Shown here piece by piece: positions 36,848 to 44,664 of a stretch of 64,000 nucleotides of DNA; position 1 is the first letter of the stretch, and each line of letters opens with the position of its first letter. The notes beneath the pieces are model-generated. The model ran no database searches and was not told the DNA's origin. It saw nothing but the letters and a program-made list of their open reading frames with translations. The stretch lies in assembly GCF_000011385.1 (NCBI RefSeq), contig NC_005125.1, positions 2,356,001 to 2,420,000 of the forward strand, written 5' to 3'. The position numbers and the translations under genes were made by a program. The DNA comes from Gloeobacter violaceus PCC 7421 (lineage in GTDB: Bacteria > Cyanobacteriota > Cyanobacteriia > Gloeobacterales > Gloeobacteraceae).

Positions 36848-37495
36848 ATGGAAACTCCAGAAGAGAAACTGGCAAGCCCGAACCTGGGCGATCGCCTCAG
36901 CGCGGTGGGTGCGCTGCGGGACATACCCGCTGAGCACTCGGTGGCGCTGTTGGTCAAAGCGGCCCAGGACGACAATGCCCGCGTGCGCTACGCCGCTGTG
37001 AGCCTGCTGGGCCAAAAAGAGGACCGCTCTGTCCTGGGCTTGCTGCGAACCTTGCTCACCTCGGACCCGGAATTTGACGTGCGCGCCGCCGCCGCCGCCG
37101 CCCTGGGCGATTTGCACGCCCAGGAAGCCTACGAAGATTTGGCCGCCGCCTTTGCCCAGGACAACGAGTGGCTGGTCAGATTCAGCATCCTGGCCGCCCT
37201 CGGCGAACTGGGCGACCGGCGGGCGGTGGACCTGCTGGTGACGGCCCTCAAGGGCGACCCGCTCATCCGCACCGTCGCTGCCGGAGCCCTCGGACAGTTG
37301 GGCGACCGGCGGGCGGTGGGCGAATTGGTGGCCTACATCGCCGACGAAGACTGGCAGCTGCGCTTTCGCATCGCCCAGGCTCTCGGCGAACTGGGCGGCG
37401 AAGAAGCGTGCTCTGCATTGCAAACTCTCGCCGCTGATCCCAACGATGCAGTCAGTTCCACGGCCCGTTCCGCCCTCGAACAGCTTGCGCAATAG
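36848..37495 (+). CDS. HEAT-repeat protein, possibly NblB/CpcE-like
   Basis: 215 residues from ATG 36848, almost entirely HEAT/PBS-lyase-type repeats of about 31 residues (VRYAAVSLLGQKEDRSVLGL, VRFSILAALGELGDRRAVDL, LRFRIAQALGELGGEEAC). In cyanobacteria such proteins include phycobilin lyase subunits and NblB, which acts in phycobilisome degradation. The length fits NblB, but repeats alone do not prove function. It follows the DUF177 gene by 68 bases. Confidence 0.8.
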   Translation: METPEEKLASPNLGDRLSAVGALRDIPAEHSVALLVKAAQDDNARVRYAAVSLLGQKEDRSVLGLLRTLLTSDPEFDVRAAAAAALGDLHAQEAYEDLAAAFAQDNEWLVRFSILAALGELGDRRAVDLLVTALKGDPLIRTVAAGALGQLGDRRAVGELVAYIADEDWQLRFRIAQALGELGGEEACSALQTLAADPNDAVSSTARSALEQLAQ

Positions 37496-37628
37496 CCTGG
37501 ACTTGTCCAAAATCCGATCTGGAAGCTTTCCTTAAATCATCCCCGAGCGCGGGCAAATGGTATTCTGCGAAACATTAGTATCTGTCACAATGCGTAAGCA
37601 TTTGTACTGGTTCTCCTTATACTCTGAC

Positions 37629-37651
37629 ACTCCCCCCAGGGGAGTTTTTTT
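37629..37651 (+). terminator. intrinsic terminator before the radical SAM gene
   Basis: ACTCCCC / GGGGAGT with a 3-base loop (37629-37645), followed by at least six T residues. It ends transcription from the yidC-HEAT group or acts as a leader attenuator for the next gene. Confidence 0.85.
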
Positions 37652-37730
37652 CTTGATGGGCGGTTGCCGTCCCCGGTATCGCCGGGCCGGGCGTGCCACG
37701 ATGGTTGGTTGTCCGTTGCCGGTGCGCGCG

Positions 37731-38681
37731 ATGGCCAGTGTCGATCTGCTGCCCTACAACCTGTTCAGTCGCCATCTGCAGGAGCGCTTTGGCGAAAAAA
37801 TCTTCAAAGTCACCCTCGATGCCGGTTTTGACTGTCCCAACCGCGACGGCACCCGGGCGCGCGGGGGCTGCACCTTCTGCGACGCCTCCGGTTCCTCAGC
37901 CCAGGTGAGCCCTCCCGCCACTCCTCTAGATGAGCAGTTGCGCCTCGGCATGGCAGGCTGGCAGCGCAAGTTCGGCGAGAAGGCCCGCAAATTCATCGCC
38001 TACTACCAGGCGTTCACCAACACCCATGCGCCGGTAGACCGGCTGCGCGAGGTCTACCGGGCCGGTATGGAGCACCCCGACTGCATAGGCATCGCCATCG
38101 GCACCCGCCCCGACTGCGTGGGGGAGCCGGTGCTCGAGTTGCTGGCCGAAATGGCCTCCCGCAAATACCTCTGGGTCGAGTACGGCCTGCAAAGCGCCCA
38201 CGACCAGACCCTGGCACGCATCAACCGCGCCCACACCGTCGCCGAATTCGTCGATGCGGTGCGGCGCACCCGGGGGCGGGGCATCGAAGTCTGCGCCCAC
38301 CTGATCCATGGCCTGCCCGGCGACACCCCGGCAATGATGCTCCAGTCGGTGGATTTGCTCGCTTCCCTCGGAGTCGAAGGCGTCAAGATCCACTCGCTGC
38401 ACATCGTCAAAGGCTCGGTCATGGCAGGGCAGTACCTGCGCGGCGAGATCCCGCTGATGAGCCGGACCGAATATGTGCAGTGGGTGTGCGACTCGCTGGA
38501 GCGCCTGCCCTGGCAGATCAAAATCCATCGCCTCACGGGCGACGCCCTGCCGCACCTGCTCATCGCCCCGGAATGGTCGCGCCACAAACTCGCCGTGCTG
38601 GGCGCCATTCAGCAGGAGATGCGCAGGCGGGGCACCCGGCAAGGTTCCGGGGTGCGCTCTCTGACACCTGACACTTATTAA
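37731..38681 (+). CDS. YhcC-type radical SAM protein (TIGR01212)
   Basis: The start is ATG 37731 (MASVDLLPYNLFSRHLQERF), 316 residues. The cluster-binding cysteines are in FDCPNRDGTRARGGCTFCD, the extended spacing typical of the YhcC/Elp3-like family. Further segments are GIAIGTRPDCVGEPVLELL, YLWVEYGLQSAHDQTLARIN and THLIHGLPGDT-like AHLIHGLPGDTPAMML. It is a conserved radical SAM enzyme of unproven substrate. Confidence 0.9.
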   Translation: MASVDLLPYNLFSRHLQERFGEKIFKVTLDAGFDCPNRDGTRARGGCTFCDASGSSAQVSPPATPLDEQLRLGMAGWQRKFGEKARKFIAYYQAFTNTHAPVDRLREVYRAGMEHPDCIGIAIGTRPDCVGEPVLELLAEMASRKYLWVEYGLQSAHDQTLARINRAHTVAEFVDAVRRTRGRGIEVCAHLIHGLPGDTPAMMLQSVDLLASLGVEGVKIHSLHIVKGSVMAGQYLRGEIPLMSRTEYVQWVCDSLERLPWQIKIHRLTGDALPHLLIAPEWSRHKLAVLGAIQQEMRRRGTRQGSGVRSLTPDTY

Positions 38682-38753
38682 GGAGTATTGCGCCCATGCG
38701 GCCAGCCCCGGCCAAAGGCGTAGGATCATCGGGACGCTCAAGGAACCGAAGCT

Positions 38754-39197
38754 ATGACCCTGGCACGCTATGTCTACACACCGGATCCGCAGGAGGGGAC
38801 GCTGCTTACCCCGGTGAACAATTCCACGGCGATCCGCTGGTTCATCGACAATCTGCCCATCAACCGGGTGGGGATGGACGAGTTTACCCGCGGGTTGGAA
38901 ATTGGCATGGCCCACGGTTACTGGCTCATCGGTCCTTTCGCGCTGCTCGGTCCTCTACGCAACACCGAACTGGGTCTGGTGGCCGGGCTGGTCTCGACCA
39001 TCGGCCTGCTGCTCATCTCGACCATTGGGCTTTCGGGTTACGCCTCGCTGGTCGAAGACGTGCCGACCGAATTCGACCGCAAGGGCTGGAGCCGGCTTGC
39101 CGGCGGTTTTCTGGTGGGCGGTGTCGGGGGGGCCATCTTCGCCTTTGCGATTTTGCAGTTTTTCCCGCTGGTCTCAGCCATCGCCCGCATCCCCTAA
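38754..39197 (+). CDS. psaL: photosystem I reaction centre subunit XI (PsaL)
   Basis: 147 residues. The N-terminal stretch TPVNNSTAIRWFIDNLP, the chlorophyll-contact segment GMAHGYWLIGPFALLGPLRN and the two later membrane helices (LVAGLVSTIGLLLISTIGLS, FLVGGVGGAIFAFAILQFFP) are those of PsaL. It holds together the PSI trimer or tetramer interface in the photosynthetic membrane, here the cytoplasmic membrane if the organism is Gloeobacter. No psaI lies next to it. This gene fixes the organism as an oxygenic phototroph. Confidence 0.95.
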   Translation: MTLARYVYTPDPQEGTLLTPVNNSTAIRWFIDNLPINRVGMDEFTRGLEIGMAHGYWLIGPFALLGPLRNTELGLVAGLVSTIGLLLISTIGLSGYASLVEDVPTEFDRKGWSRLAGGFLVGGVGGAIFAFAILQFFPLVSAIARIP

Positions 39198-39210
39198 CCG
39201 GGAGCGGGTT

Positions 39211-40737
39211 GTGAGCGGGCTTTGCGCCTGCACTCTCGTCGGTGCCGCCCAGGTGCAGCAGCTCGAAGCGGCGCTGTTTGCCGCGGGGATGCCCGTCGAA
39301 GCTTTGATGGAAAAAGCGGGCCTGCGGCTGGCGGCAGCGATTGCCGCCGACTATCCGGCCGGGGGTTATCCGCGGGTGGGGGTGCTCGTGGGTCCCGGCC
39401 ACAACGGCGGCGACGCCCTGGTGGTGGCGCGCGAACTGTGGCTGGTCGGGCGATCGGTGCAGGTCTTTTGCCCGAGACCGCCCATCAAACCCCTCGCCCG
39501 GGCGCACCTTGATTACTTTCAGTCGCTGGGGGGCAGGGTGCACACCGGTGCAGTCCCTGAGGAGCCGGGGGTGGATTTGTGGGTCGACGGCCTGTTCGGC
39601 TTTGGTCTGGAGCGGCCCGTCGCCGAACCCTACGCCGGGCTGATGGCGCAGGTGAATGCCTCGGGGGTGCCGGTGGCCGCCGTCGATCTGCCCTCGGGGC
39701 TTTCGAGCGAGACCGGTGAGGCTCTGGGCGGCCTCGCGGTGCGGGCGGCGCGCACCTACTGCCTGGGTCTGTGGAAGCGGGGGCTGTGGCAGGATGCGGC
39801 GCTCGATTGGCTCGGGGTGCCTGTGCGCCTCGAGATCGGATTTAGCGAAGCGCAGGTGCGCTCGGTTCTGGGGGAGGATCACCGCTCGGCCCGGCTGCTG
39901 TTGCCCGATGCGGCCCGCGCCGGGCTGCCGTTGGCGCGCCCGGCCACAGCCCACAAGTACAGCGTCGGCACGCTGCTCGCGGTGGCGGGATCGCGCCAGT
40001 ACGGGGGCGCTGCAACGCTGGTGGCGCTGGGGGCCCGCTCGGGCGGTCCCGGCATGCTCTATCTGGCCCTGCCCGAATCACTGGCGGACCGGGTGGCGGC
40101 GCGGCTGCCGGAGGCGATTGTTCATCCCTGCCCGCAAGCCGAAAACGGCGCCCTCGCCGATTTGCCGGGGGTAGACCTCGAAAAGTTCGATGCGGTGGTC
40201 TGCGGCCCGGGATTGGGCAAAGCCGAGCAGGCCCTGGTGCTTCGCCTGGCGCGCGAAGCAGCGGGCGCCCTGGTGCTCGACGCCGACGGTCTCAATTTGA
40301 TTGCAGGTCAACTGGAGGTGCTTGCGCAGCGCGCGGCCCCGACAGTACTCACCCCGCACCCGGGGGAATTCAAGCGGCTTTTTCCGGACATTGCCCTTGC
40401 CGATCGCCAGGGAGCCGCCCGCACCGCCGCCCTTCGCTCCCACGCCTGGATCGTGCTCAAGGGGGCGCGCACGGTGGTCGCTTCCCCAAGCGGCCAGGTG
40501 TGGGTCAATCCCGGCGGCTCCCCCGCCCTCGCCCGCGGCGGTTCGGGCGATGTGCTCGCCGGGCTTCTCGGTGCCCTGCTCGCCCAGTGCGAGAATCCAG
40601 AACCCGCCGTGCTCGGCGCCGTCTGGTGGCACGCGGCGGCGGGAGAGTGGCTTGCCGCCCGACACACCGTCCTGGGCGTCGATGCGGAGACCCTCGCGTT
40701 GGGATTGCTGCCGTTTCTGGCGGCGGACGGCCCTTAA
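39211..40737 (+). CDS. nnr: bifunctional NAD(P)H-hydrate epimerase / ADP-dependent dehydratase
   Basis: A GTG start at 39211 with GGGAG 6 bases upstream, just 13 bases after psaL; 508 residues, normal for the fused enzyme. The N-terminal YjeF_N epimerase has VGVLVGPGHNGGDALVVAR and VAAVDLPSGLSSETG. The C-terminal carbohydrate-kinase-like dehydratase has VCGPGLGKAEQA, VLDADGLNLIAGQ, TPHPGEFKRLFP and ARGGSGDVLAGLLGAL. It repairs hydrated nicotinamide cofactors. Stop overlaps that of clpS on the other strand. Confidence 0.93.
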   Translation: MSGLCACTLVGAAQVQQLEAALFAAGMPVEALMEKAGLRLAAAIAADYPAGGYPRVGVLVGPGHNGGDALVVARELWLVGRSVQVFCPRPPIKPLARAHLDYFQSLGGRVHTGAVPEEPGVDLWVDGLFGFGLERPVAEPYAGLMAQVNASGVPVAAVDLPSGLSSETGEALGGLAVRAARTYCLGLWKRGLWQDAALDWLGVPVRLEIGFSEAQVRSVLGEDHRSARLLLPDAARAGLPLARPATAHKYSVGTLLAVAGSRQYGGAATLVALGARSGGPGMLYLALPESLADRVAARLPEAIVHPCPQAENGALADLPGVDLEKFDAVVCGPGLGKAEQALVLRLAREAAGALVLDADGLNLIAGQLEVLAQRAAPTVLTPHPGEFKRLFPDIALADRQGAARTAALRSHAWIVLKGARTVVASPSGQVWVNPGGSPALARGGSGDVLAGLLGALLAQCENPEPAVLGAVWWHAAAGEWLAARHTVLGVDAETLALGLLPFLAADGP

Positions 40738-41021
40738 GCCTGCTCTAAGGGGGCCATCGTCAGTCCCTCGCGCGACAGTTGCTCGTGGTAAAGCTCCGCC
40801 TGTTCGAGCGGGCCAACCCAGACAATCGCCCGCCCTTCGCTGTGCACCTGTTGGGTCAGCTTCCAGGCGCGATCGGGGTGCATGTGGGGGATGTACTTGA
40901 CCAGGCAGTTGGCCACGTGCTGGAAAGTATTGAAGTCGTCGTTGAGGACGATGACCTTCCAGGGCTTGAGGGCCTTGACGCTGGTTTCCGGCTTGGTCGG
41001 AGTGACAGTGGCGCTCGACAT
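40734..41021 (-). CDS. clpS: ATP-dependent Clp protease adaptor ClpS
   Basis: The start is ATG 41021 (MSSATVTPTKP), 95 residues. The conserved core is WKVIVLNDDFNTFQHVANCL, followed by HPDRAWKLTQQVHSEGRAIVWVG and AELYHEQLSREGLTMAPLE. ClpS delivers N-degron substrates to ClpA/ClpC. Convergent with nnr, with the stop codons overlapping by 4 bases. Confidence 0.94.
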   Translation of the reverse strand: MSSATVTPTKPETSVKALKPWKVIVLNDDFNTFQHVANCLVKYIPHMHPDRAWKLTQQVHSEGRAIVWVGPLEQAELYHEQLSREGLTMAPLEQA

Positions 41022-41055
41022 CGCTCTTCGCTCGCTCAACGTCGGTCGTCTCAAG

Positions 41056-41235
41056 CTAGCCGTTGCCGTCGCCGTCGCCGCTGTCGCGCAGGTTCTTGGG
41101 GGTGATCTTGTTCACCCAACCGGGGGGCTCGCTGCCTTCCCAACCTGCCGGGCGCTTCGAGCTGTACCAGGCAACCGAACCGATGGTCACGCACGCCACA
41201 AAGCCGACGGCCAGCAAAGCCCAAAAAATGACCAT
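41056..41235 (-). CDS. single-helix small membrane protein, possibly Psb35-like
   Basis: The start is ATG 41235 with GGAGG 4-5 bases upstream; 59 residues. One N-terminal membrane helix (MVIFWALLAVGFVACVTIGS), then WYSSKRPAGWEGSEPPGW and a charged tail. The KRPxGWE motif after a single helix is reminiscent of a small cyanobacterial photosystem II assembly protein (Psb35), but that is from memory and low confidence. It lies 34 bases upstream of clpS and may share its transcript. Confidence 0.6.
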   Translation of the reverse strand: MVIFWALLAVGFVACVTIGSVAWYSSKRPAGWEGSEPPGWVNKITPKNLRDSGDGDGNG

Positions 41236-41371
41236 GATCCCTCCCGGTAAAACCACCGTTGGTGTCAATTTTAGAATAGATATGAAGAATAGATCTCCAT
41301 CTACGGCATCTAACCGCCTTTTGCGGCGGTTGACTAGGATGAACGAACGTCCGCAGATCCGGTGTTTAGAC

Positions 41372-42115
41372 ATGCTCGCACTGCCCACCCTGTCCCCTGT
41401 CGATCTGGCCCAGTGGATGCTCGAAGCCTTCGGCACCCAACTGCGCGTGCGCTGCGAGCGGCCCTTGCCTGCGGGCGAAGGCTGCCTGCTGGTGGTCAGC
41501 AGCCACCGCAGTTTCTTGGACGCGCCGCTGTTGGTGCGCTCGATGGGCTCACCCGTGCGCCTGGTCTGTCACCACTACCTGGGCCAGGTACCGGTAGTCA
41601 ACGAACTGGTCCGCCAGTTGGGCGGTTTTCACCTCGGTCCGGCGGGGCAGGGCTGGTCGACGCTGTTTCGCCAGGCGAGCCGCTATTTGCTGAGCGGTAC
41701 CCACGTGGCCATCTTCCCGGAGGGGGCGCAGCTGATTGCCGCCCACAGTCGGCCGGGCCAGGTGGCGACCTTCAGGCGGGGTTTTGCCCATCTGGCTTTG
41801 CGCAGCGGCATCGAGCATCTGCCGATTGTGCCGGTGGCCATCGTCTCCAAGCGCGAAGCGAGCGGTCCTCTGGTACCCCTGCGGCTTCTGAGCCTCTTCG
41901 ACGGCAGCGAACCGATGTTCCAGAAGGCGGGCTGGCATCCCTACGTGCTCTACGAACAGGTCGAATTGCGCGTCGGGGCGCCGCGCCGGATCCGCCCGGA
42001 GGAGGTTGCCCGCTACCGCGGCGGGGAGGCGGCTGTCGTCACCGCCGCCCTGGCGGCCGAGCTGGAAAATGCCGCGCGCGAGTTGACCCTCCCTGGAGGT
42101 CGCCACCCATGCTGA
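41372..42115 (+). CDS. lysophospholipid-acyltransferase-like protein
   Basis: 247 residues from ATG 41372; an in-frame ATG at 41339 is an alternative, and neither has a clear ribosome-binding site. The PlsC/DGAT signature is present: catalytic SSHRSFLDAPLL (HX4D), then GGFHLGPAGQGW and substrate-binding IFPEGAQ. Acyl transfer to glycerolipid or another alcohol is expected. Its stop overlaps the start of the hydrolase gene by 7 bases; the pairing suggests phytyl-ester or wax-ester type chemistry. Confidence 0.8.
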   Translation: MLALPTLSPVDLAQWMLEAFGTQLRVRCERPLPAGEGCLLVVSSHRSFLDAPLLVRSMGSPVRLVCHHYLGQVPVVNELVRQLGGFHLGPAGQGWSTLFRQASRYLLSGTHVAIFPEGAQLIAAHSRPGQVATFRRGFAHLALRSGIEHLPIVPVAIVSKREASGPLVPLRLLSLFDGSEPMFQKAGWHPYVLYEQVELRVGAPRRIRPEEVARYRGGEAAVVTAALAAELENAARELTLPGGRHPC

Positions 42116-42858
42116 GCGAGCGGCCTTTGCTGGTCTATTTGCCGGGCCTCGACGGCACGGGCAAGCTCTTTTTTCAGCAGGAGTTCAAGCTCGCTGCCTA
42201 CTGCGACGTCACTGCCCTGTCGATTCCGGTGGACGACCGCGGCGAGTGGCCCGACCTGATTGCCCGGGTAGACGAGCTGATTGCCGCTCACCCCGGCCGC
42301 CGAATCATTTTGTGCGGCGAATCCTTCGGCGGGTGCCTGGCGATGATCGCAGCCATCGAGCGGCCGGAGGCTTTCGATCGGCTGGTGCTGGTCAACCCGG
42401 CCACCTCCTGGCGGCGGCAGATCTGGCTGAACCAGGGCGCGCGCTGGCTGGCCCTGCTGCCGGCGGTGTCGCTGCAGGTCGCCGCTGTGGTGTTTCTGCC
42501 GTTTTTGAGCGCCACCAACCGCCTTACCCCGGAGGACCGCCGCACGCTGCTGGCCACGGTGCGCCTGGTCTCGCGCGACACGATTCTCCACCGCCTCGAA
42601 CTGATGCAGCGATGCGACTGCGACGGACAACTGCACCGGCTTTCGATGCCGACGCTGCTGTTGGGGGGACGGATGGACCGGTTGCTGCCCTCGGTACAGG
42701 AAGTGCAGTGGCTGGCCGAGCGACTGCCCGATGCGCGCGTCGAAATCTTGCCCTACAGCGGTCACGCCGCGCTGATCGAAGAAGAACTGGATCTGGGCGC
42801 TTACTTACTCAAGTATGGCTTCGTGCAAGAACCCTACGGCCGCGAGGCGCACCCGTAG
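42109..42858 (+). CDS. alpha/beta hydrolase, phytyl-ester-synthase-like half
   Basis: 249 residues. The N-terminal LLVYLPGLDGTGKLFFQQ, nucleophile elbow LCGESFGGCLAMIAA (Ser in GESFGG), acid region LGGRMDRLLPS and catalytic His in YSGHAALIEEE form a complete triad. The PLLxYLPGLDGTG opening is typical of the esterase part of plant and cyanobacterial phytyl/diacylglycerol ester synthases, where it is fused to an acyltransferase. Here the two parts are separate overlapping genes. Confidence 0.82.
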   Translation: MLSERPLLVYLPGLDGTGKLFFQQEFKLAAYCDVTALSIPVDDRGEWPDLIARVDELIAAHPGRRIILCGESFGGCLAMIAAIERPEAFDRLVLVNPATSWRRQIWLNQGARWLALLPAVSLQVAAVVFLPFLSATNRLTPEDRRTLLATVRLVSRDTILHRLELMQRCDCDGQLHRLSMPTLLLGGRMDRLLPSVQEVQWLAERLPDARVEILPYSGHAALIEEELDLGAYLLKYGFVQEPYGREAHP

Positions 42859-42881
42859 GGTCAGGTCTTTTATGTAGGTGC

Positions 42882-43502
42882 TTAAAACGAACCTGTGCGC
42901 GGCTGGATGAGGCGACCGTCGGGCAGCGTGCTCAGGTAATCGACCATCGAGCCCTCGCTGTCGAGGCGGCCACCGTGCCAGAAAAGCTCCATCACCGACA
43001 CCGAGCGCACGTCGGCCGGCAGTGACGGCAGGCGGTTGTCGAGGTTGCGCACCGTCTCGACGGCCAGTTGGGCGGTATCGAGGGGCACCGAAGTGTACTC
43101 AGGTACGACGCGGGCGTTGTAGACGTGGCCATCGGCGCCGATCTCGTAGGCGACCACGGTGTACTCCCCGGCGCTCACCCGGTCAAAGTACAGGTCGTGG
43201 TAGCGGCGGATCTGCCAGGAGAGGCGCATGTTGAAAGCCCCGAGCGCTTCGGCATCCACCGTCGGCTCCTCGGGTCTGAACAAATCCCCCACCCGGGCGG
43301 GTAGGGCCAGGGCGCTTTGGCCCCAGCGCACCAGCTTGCCCGGGTTAAAGGTCTCGCGCAATTCGGTGGAGACGGCTTTGGCCACGGCGCGGGTCGCCTG
43401 GCACGGCGTCTGGGTCGCCAGCCAATGCCCGGCGAGCGGAGTAAGGGTCAAAGCAAGACCCAGGACCAAAAACGGTTTGAAGACGGCTGGCAGATGGTTC
43501 AT
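42882..43502 (-). CDS. exported protein with TonB-C-like domain
   Basis: 206 residues. A signal peptide (MNHLPAVFKPFLVLGLALTL then PLAGHWLA) is followed by a helical spacer. The C-terminal domain (VVAYEIGADGHVYNARVVPE, PLDTAQLAVETVRNLDNRLP, VMELFWHGG) has the pattern of the TonB-C fold without a TonB membrane anchor region. It is likely periplasmic. Convergent with the hydrolase gene. Function unknown. Confidence 0.65.
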   Translation of the reverse strand: MNHLPAVFKPFLVLGLALTLTPLAGHWLATQTPCQATRAVAKAVSTELRETFNPGKLVRWGQSALALPARVGDLFRPEEPTVDAEALGAFNMRLSWQIRRYHDLYFDRVSAGEYTVVAYEIGADGHVYNARVVPEYTSVPLDTAQLAVETVRNLDNRLPSLPADVRSVSVMELFWHGGRLDSEGSMVDYLSTLPDGRLIQPRTGSF

Positions 43503-43629
43503 TGCGAGATCCCCGGCGGTAAATCAGTGGAGAGGTGAGAGTGACTCGGGCTTTTGCGCCTGTGTTGCCAGAATACTACACGCTTCTAAAGCCGTGCCCC
43601 CCGTACGGACGGGATCCCCTCGGGTATGC

Positions 43630-43657
43630 AAAAGGGGCACCCCGGACGGGATGCCCC
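43630..43657 (-). terminator. terminator of the Ser/Thr/Pro-rich secreted protein gene
   Basis: On the minus strand GGGGCATCCCG / CGGGGTGCCCC (43634-43657, one G-U, 2-base loop) is followed by four T residues, 23 bases beyond the stop of the 43681-44319 gene. Confidence 0.8.
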
Positions 43658-43680
43658 TATCAAGCCGCTCGTGTCAATCG

Positions 43681-44319
43681 CTACGGCTTGGGTTTAGGTT
43701 CGCCCGCTGGGCGGGTGGTGCTCTTGGGCTGCAAGTTCGGGTCGGTGTTGCTCACACCGGAGGGCGGATCGGCGATGACGGCGTCATTGGACCGACTCTG
43801 GCTCTCGGGCAGGTCGGTGGTACGCGTGACATCGACGCGATCGGAGCTTTTGCCCATGCCGGAAGAAGTCTTGTTCGACTTTTTCGTGGAGGTGTCGGGC
43901 TTCATCGGGTCCATCGAAGTGTTCGGGCGCTCAGCCGCGGGGGTCCCGGCGCTCGGGGTGGCGTCGGTGCGCGGCTCACTGGTCGGACCGCTCTTGTCGT
44001 TCATCGGGTTGGAACGCGGGTTGCCGCTGCTCGGGGTCGTGGGCTGCATCTTATTTTTGCTGTCCATCGAGCTACCGGGACGGGTCATCGGGTCCATCGA
44101 ACTGCCGGGGCGCTCGGCCGCGGGGGTCCCGGCGCTCGGGGTGGCGTCGGTGCGCGGCTCGGTGCTGCGCGGGCCGCTCTCGTCGGTGGTCGGGTTAGAG
44201 CGCGGGTTGCTGGGGGTGGTCGAACTGCTACCGCCGTAGGGGGTGGTCGTCTGGGCCATGCCGGGCGCAGCCGACAGCAAAAGCCCCAGAGCAAGCAGTC
44301 CGGCGATGTGCGTCTTCAT
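43681..44319 (-). CDS. secreted low-complexity Ser/Thr/Pro-rich protein
   Basis: 212 residues. A clear signal peptide (MKTHIAGLLALGLLLSAAPG-MAQ, cleavage likely after MAQ) is followed by a disordered Ser/Thr/Pro/Asp sequence. A block of about 45 residues is duplicated: NPRSNPTTDESGPRSTEPRT and NPRSNPMNDKSGPTSEPRT both lead into DATPSAGTPAAERP. No enzyme motif. It is presumably a periplasmic or surface linker-type protein; function unknown. Confidence 0.65.
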   Translation of the reverse strand: MKTHIAGLLALGLLLSAAPGMAQTTTPYGGSSSTTPSNPRSNPTTDESGPRSTEPRTDATPSAGTPAAERPGSSMDPMTRPGSSMDSKNKMQPTTPSSGNPRSNPMNDKSGPTSEPRTDATPSAGTPAAERPNTSMDPMKPDTSTKKSNKTSSGMGKSSDRVDVTRTTDLPESQSRSNDAVIADPPSGVSNTDPNLQPKSTTRPAGEPKPKP

Positions 44320-44664
44320 AAGGATCTCCAGTGAAGATGGAAACTACGTTCCTACCATGATCCAATTCTGACAAAATGAATACACTCCTCCTCAAGAAGG
44401 AGGTTTGCCCATAGCTGGTGCCCAACCTGCCTGTCTGGGGACAGATCCTCCCGCAGGACAGGGAGGCGCGTGATGCGATCGAGTGCTAGATGGATACTGG
44501 CCGACAAAAAAGGGCACGCGATTGCTCGGTCCAGCATAGTCTTTTCTTTTGTCTTCGCTTGCCGGTTGCGGTGGTATTGTTTATCCATCGCCAAGGTCAA
44601 GGGCGGCTCGATTGCATAAACAAGTTCGCACCTTGCTAAGGGTTTATGAAGATCGCTTTTGCTT
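44320..44664. other. upstream region of the STAND/caspase gene
   Basis: 345 bases between two divergent genes. No gene is supported. It must hold the promoters of both; a small hairpin CCTCCT/AGGAGG near 44390 is the only structure I see. Confidence 0.5.

Noticed and set aside
44390-44404. Small CCTCCT/AGGAGG hairpin upstream of the STAND gene
   Set aside because: Too short, no T-run, and likely chance.
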